Notes under the pieces: generated by a model | Database searches by the model: none | What the model was told of the DNA's origin: nothing | Seen by the model: only the letters and a program-made list of their open reading frames with translations | Source: CALELF01 sp045617925 | GTDB lineage: Bacteria > Synergistota > Synergistia > Synergistales > Synergistaceae | NCBI GenBank assembly: GCA_045617925.1 | Contig: JAZLJR010000011.1 | Span: forward strand, 1 to 16,068 | Length of the DNA stretch: 16,068 nucleotides | Direction of reading: 5' to 3' | Program-made: the position numbers and the translations under genes | Part shown: piece by piece, positions 14,228 to 16,068 of the stretch | Layout: each line of letters opens with the position of its first letter | How positions within the stretch are numbered: position 1 is the first letter of the stretch

Positions 14228-14779
14228 ATGAAACTCATTCGTCTTACACCAGATTCGCCAGAGCTTGCAACTCTCTGTCGTATTAACGAGGAAGCTTTTC
14301 CCACAAACGAACGACTTAACCTTCTTGACATTATTAAACATGAATCTCCCGTCGATAGACGTTTTCTTGGAATAATTGGCGATGAAGGTAATATGTGTGG
14401 ATTTTTTATGATTATCCTCACTGACGAGTGTGGCTATGGTGCTTATTTTGCCATTGAGGCGTCTCTTCGTGGACAGGGGATTGGCACAAAGGCACTAAAA
14501 CTTCTTTTGGAATATTGTGGCAAACGTCAATTTATAATTGATTTTGAAGCACTCGACGAGAATGCGCCAAACAATGACCAACGCAAAAGACGTCGAGCTT
14601 TATATCTTCGCAACGGATTTTTCCCAACAGGGTATTTCCGTTACTATATGGATTGCGAATTTGAAATTTTCTCGAGTTGGGAAAATTATAATCAAGAAGC
14701 TTTTATGAGATTAATTGATGCCACCAAGTGCGAGGTCACCGACGCTGGATTTTTAGCACCGCCATACAGAAAAAGTTAG
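14228..14779 (+). CDS. GNAT family N-acetyltransferase
   Basis: This 183-residue protein has the acetyl-CoA pyrophosphate loop LRGQGIGTKAL (about residues 80-90) preceded by the strand YGAYFAIEAS, and ends its core with RRALYLRNGFFPTGYFRYYMDCEFEIF. This resembles small-molecule or protein GNATs common in Bacillota. It does not resemble the upstream GNAT (7626-8093) beyond the fold. AGGAGG at 14216-14221 lies 6 nt before the ATG. The stop TAG lies inside the ribosome binding site (AGAGGT, 14778-14783) of the next gene, so the pair is likely co-transcribed. The substrate is unknown. Confidence 0.84.
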   Translation: MKLIRLTPDSPELATLCRINEEAFPTNERLNLLDIIKHESPVDRRFLGIIGDEGNMCGFFMIILTDECGYGAYFAIEASLRGQGIGTKALKLLLEYCGKRQFIIDFEALDENAPNNDQRKRRRALYLRNGFFPTGYFRYYMDCEFEIFSSWENYNQEAFMRLIDATKCEVTDAGFLAPPYRKS

Positions 14780-14792
14780 AGGTAAAATATAC

Positions 14793-15176
14793 ATGACGCC
14801 AAAAGAAATTGTTGAGAATGCGGTCTATTACAAACAAAATGGTTATAATTGTGCACAAGCGGTGGTAAAAGCATTGTCAGAAGCAAAAGAAATAGAATGT
14901 AAAAACCTATTACAGGCAACGGCAGGCTTTGCTACTGGAATGGGGGCAATGGGTTCAACCTGCGGTGCCCTCATTGGAGCAAATCTAATAGTTGGTTTAG
15001 TCAGTGATGGGAAAAACACGATAGATAAATCACGCGATCTTTTTCAGAAGTTTTTGGCATCCTGTGGTGCAACAATTTGCAAAGACTTAAAGGGGCGCGA
15101 CACAGGCGTTGAACTTTGCTCCTGTGACGATTGTGTAAGTAATGCGGTTATATCCGCACTTGAAGTGATGAATTGA
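14793..15176 (+). CDS. C_GCAxxG_C_C family protein
   Basis: This 127-residue protein matches the C_GCAxxG_C_C family (probable redox-active or metal-binding). Conserved cysteines are C20 (NGYNCAQAV), C57 in TCGALIGANL (the GCAxxG-like core), C91 and C96 (SCGATICKDLKG), and C109, C111 and C114 in LCSCDDCV. The family occurs mainly in anaerobes, sometimes fused to or near oxidoreductases, and its biochemical role is unsettled. It begins 13 nt after the GNAT stop and is followed by a strong terminator, so the two genes form a small operon. No signal peptide or membrane segment is evident, although the glycine-rich middle is hydrophobic. Confidence 0.88.
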   Translation: MTPKEIVENAVYYKQNGYNCAQAVVKALSEAKEIECKNLLQATAGFATGMGAMGSTCGALIGANLIVGLVSDGKNTIDKSRDLFQKFLASCGATICKDLKGRDTGVELCSCDDCVSNAVISALEVMN

Positions 15177-15186
15177 GTGCTTAAAC

Positions 15187-15227
15187 AAAAGAAGGTGTTG
15201 TCAATTTAATTGACAACACCTTCTTTT
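15187..15227. terminator. Bidirectional rho-independent terminator
   Basis: Bases 15187-15205 pair perfectly with 15209-15227 (19 bp, core GAAGGTGTTGTCAAT) around loop TTA. T-runs lie on the right of the plus strand, and the A-run on the left gives a U-run on the minus strand. It can end both the plus-strand operon and the convergent minus-strand gene. Confidence 0.93.
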
Positions 15228-15242
15228 TAATCAAATTATTTA

Positions 15243-16068
15243 TTACTTTGCTTTAACTTTTCCCTCTCGCGTTTTTTCTGGATGTAATACTATTGGCTGA
15301 CCTTCTCTTACACCTTTTGTCGCAATAAATTTTTCACCCTTAACGTATATCCCTTCCACTGGCACAAAAGATGCCGATTGCGAACGAATGAGCAATACGC
15401 CCAATTTTCCTTTTTTCTTAATAAGGCAACTAATGGGAAACATTGCACCTGTCTTTTTCCCAGCATCTACTTGGATAGTTGCAACACGATTCTTTATATC
15501 CTTTAGGCGAAACCATGGGAGTTCCATATAAACTCTCATTTTATTACGCCCTTCCTCTTGGGAAACTTTTATTTTTGCCCTGTCGTAATTGTTTGAATCA
15601 TCGTCTTTTACATACAAATACTCACGCCTAATCTGCGCTATAACCTTTTCTGTCGGTTCAAGTATGCCAATAAAACTTGTCCCCTGCAATGACATAACAA
15701 GTTTACCAATGGTAGAACCCATATTCACTAATAAACCTTCCTTAAAATATTGTATATTTGCCTTTTCAAAAGAAAGTTTTTCGCTGTTCCAGATTACACC
15801 ATATTTTACTTTCCCTTCAAAACCGTCAAGCCCTGCAACAAAGTATCCGGGGGAATCCACCTTTAGCTCCATTCCATTAACAACAGCAACTGTGTCTCCC
15901 TTGGCAACACGGACAGGACCTAACCCGAGGGGATAGCGTATCTGTCCACTTGAAGGGGCGGTAAGGAGCTTTTCTCGCCAATACAAGATACCTTCACATG
16001 GCGTGGTAGCATAATAAATGGCAGGAACAGTCCAATAAACATCTGGTCTTTCCTGATAATAATGCAGC
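15243..16068 (-). CDS. HlyD-like adaptor or barrel-sandwich protein, C-terminal part (partial)
   Basis: The frame is open from the right edge (LHYYQERPDVYWTVPAI and on) to TAA at 15243-15245, about 274 codons. The N-terminus is missing, and internal TTG 15986 is not a real start. APSSGQIRYPLGLGPVRVAKGDTVAVV resembles the lipoyl-like half of periplasmic adaptors. The later stretch with TKGVREGQPIVLHP is reminiscent of their C-terminal strand-rich domain (xxGLxxGdxVV). Homologues I recall in Bacillota are annotated as HlyD-family adaptors of unknown role. The visible part is lysine-rich, soluble and beta-rich, without membrane segments, so any anchor would lie outside the window. The family call is tentative. 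Confidence 0.5.
   Translation of the reverse strand, partial: LHYYQERPDVYWTVPAIYYATTPCEGILYWREKLLTAPSSGQIRYPLGLGPVRVAKGDTVAVVNGMELKVDSPGYFVAGLDGFEGKVKYGVIWNSEKLSFEKANIQYFKEGLLVNMGSTIGKLVMSLQGTSFIGILEPTEKVIAQIRREYLYVKDDDSNNYDRAKIKVSQEEGRNKMRVYMELPWFRLKDIKNRVATIQVDAGKKTGAMFPISCLIKKKGKLGVLLIRSQSASFVPVEGIYVKGEKFIATKGVREGQPIVLHPEKTREGKVKAK

Noticed and set aside
15589..15936. A 115-codon plus-strand frame over the adaptor-like gene
   Set aside because: Opposite an open frame of about 274 codons that continues off the window edge; no motifs and no ribosome binding site.

Overview
The window (about 16 kb, AT-rich, with strong AGGAGG-type ribosome binding sites and frequent TTG/GTG starts) looks like a chromosomal segment of a low-GC Bacillota bacterium. 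A type III pantothenate kinase (CoaX), an RlmCD/RlmD-type rRNA methyltransferase, an AlkD-type glycosylase and a C_GCAxxG_C_C family protein fit an anaerobic member of the Clostridia or Negativicutes. Genus cannot be fixed from the sequence. No rRNA, tRNA, CRISPR array, transposase or integrase was seen, and no stretch longer than 300 bases lacks a gene.

Layout. (1) 1-882: the last codons of proA run by an ATGA overlap into proC, both in proline biosynthesis, followed by a strong terminator. (2) 1021-3080: a DAACS-type cation-coupled symporter is translationally coupled (TTGA overlap) to coaX and ends in a terminator. (3) 3157-4614: rlmD/rlmCD-like uracil-5 methyltransferase, with a perfect inverted repeat around its -10 box. 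(4) 4615-6464: a lipoprotein with an Ntn-hydrolase fold (choloylglycine hydrolase/acyltransferase type), followed by a diverged second copy of the rlmD 3' end, so this gene sits between two copies of the rlmD tail. (5) 6465-8093: an N-acetylhexosamine 1-kinase-like kinase and a GNAT acetyltransferase, almost contiguous. (6) 8118-12726: a cysteine-rich DUF5714-type protein behind a leader hairpin, then one very large protein of about 1263 residues. (7) 12728-13369 (minus): a HAD hydrolase, convergent with the giant gene. (8) 13471-15227: AlkD-type DNA glycosylase, a second GNAT, a C_GCAxxG_C_C protein, and a 19-bp bidirectional terminator. (9) 15243 to the right edge (minus): the C-terminal part of a protein resembling HlyD-type adaptors.

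The outstanding item is the giant gene at 8935-12726. It encodes, in order, Enzyme I, EIIA of the glucose family, a NagE-like EIIC, EIIB and HPr. That is an entire phosphoenolpyruvate:sugar phosphotransferase system in one polypeptide, and all five phospho-acceptor residues (H183, H1193, H610, C1123 plus the EI PEP-site residues) are present. It would be a self-contained route from PEP to imported phosphosugar. The NagE-like membrane domain and the nearby N-acetylhexosamine kinase suggest amino-sugar use, but this is inference.
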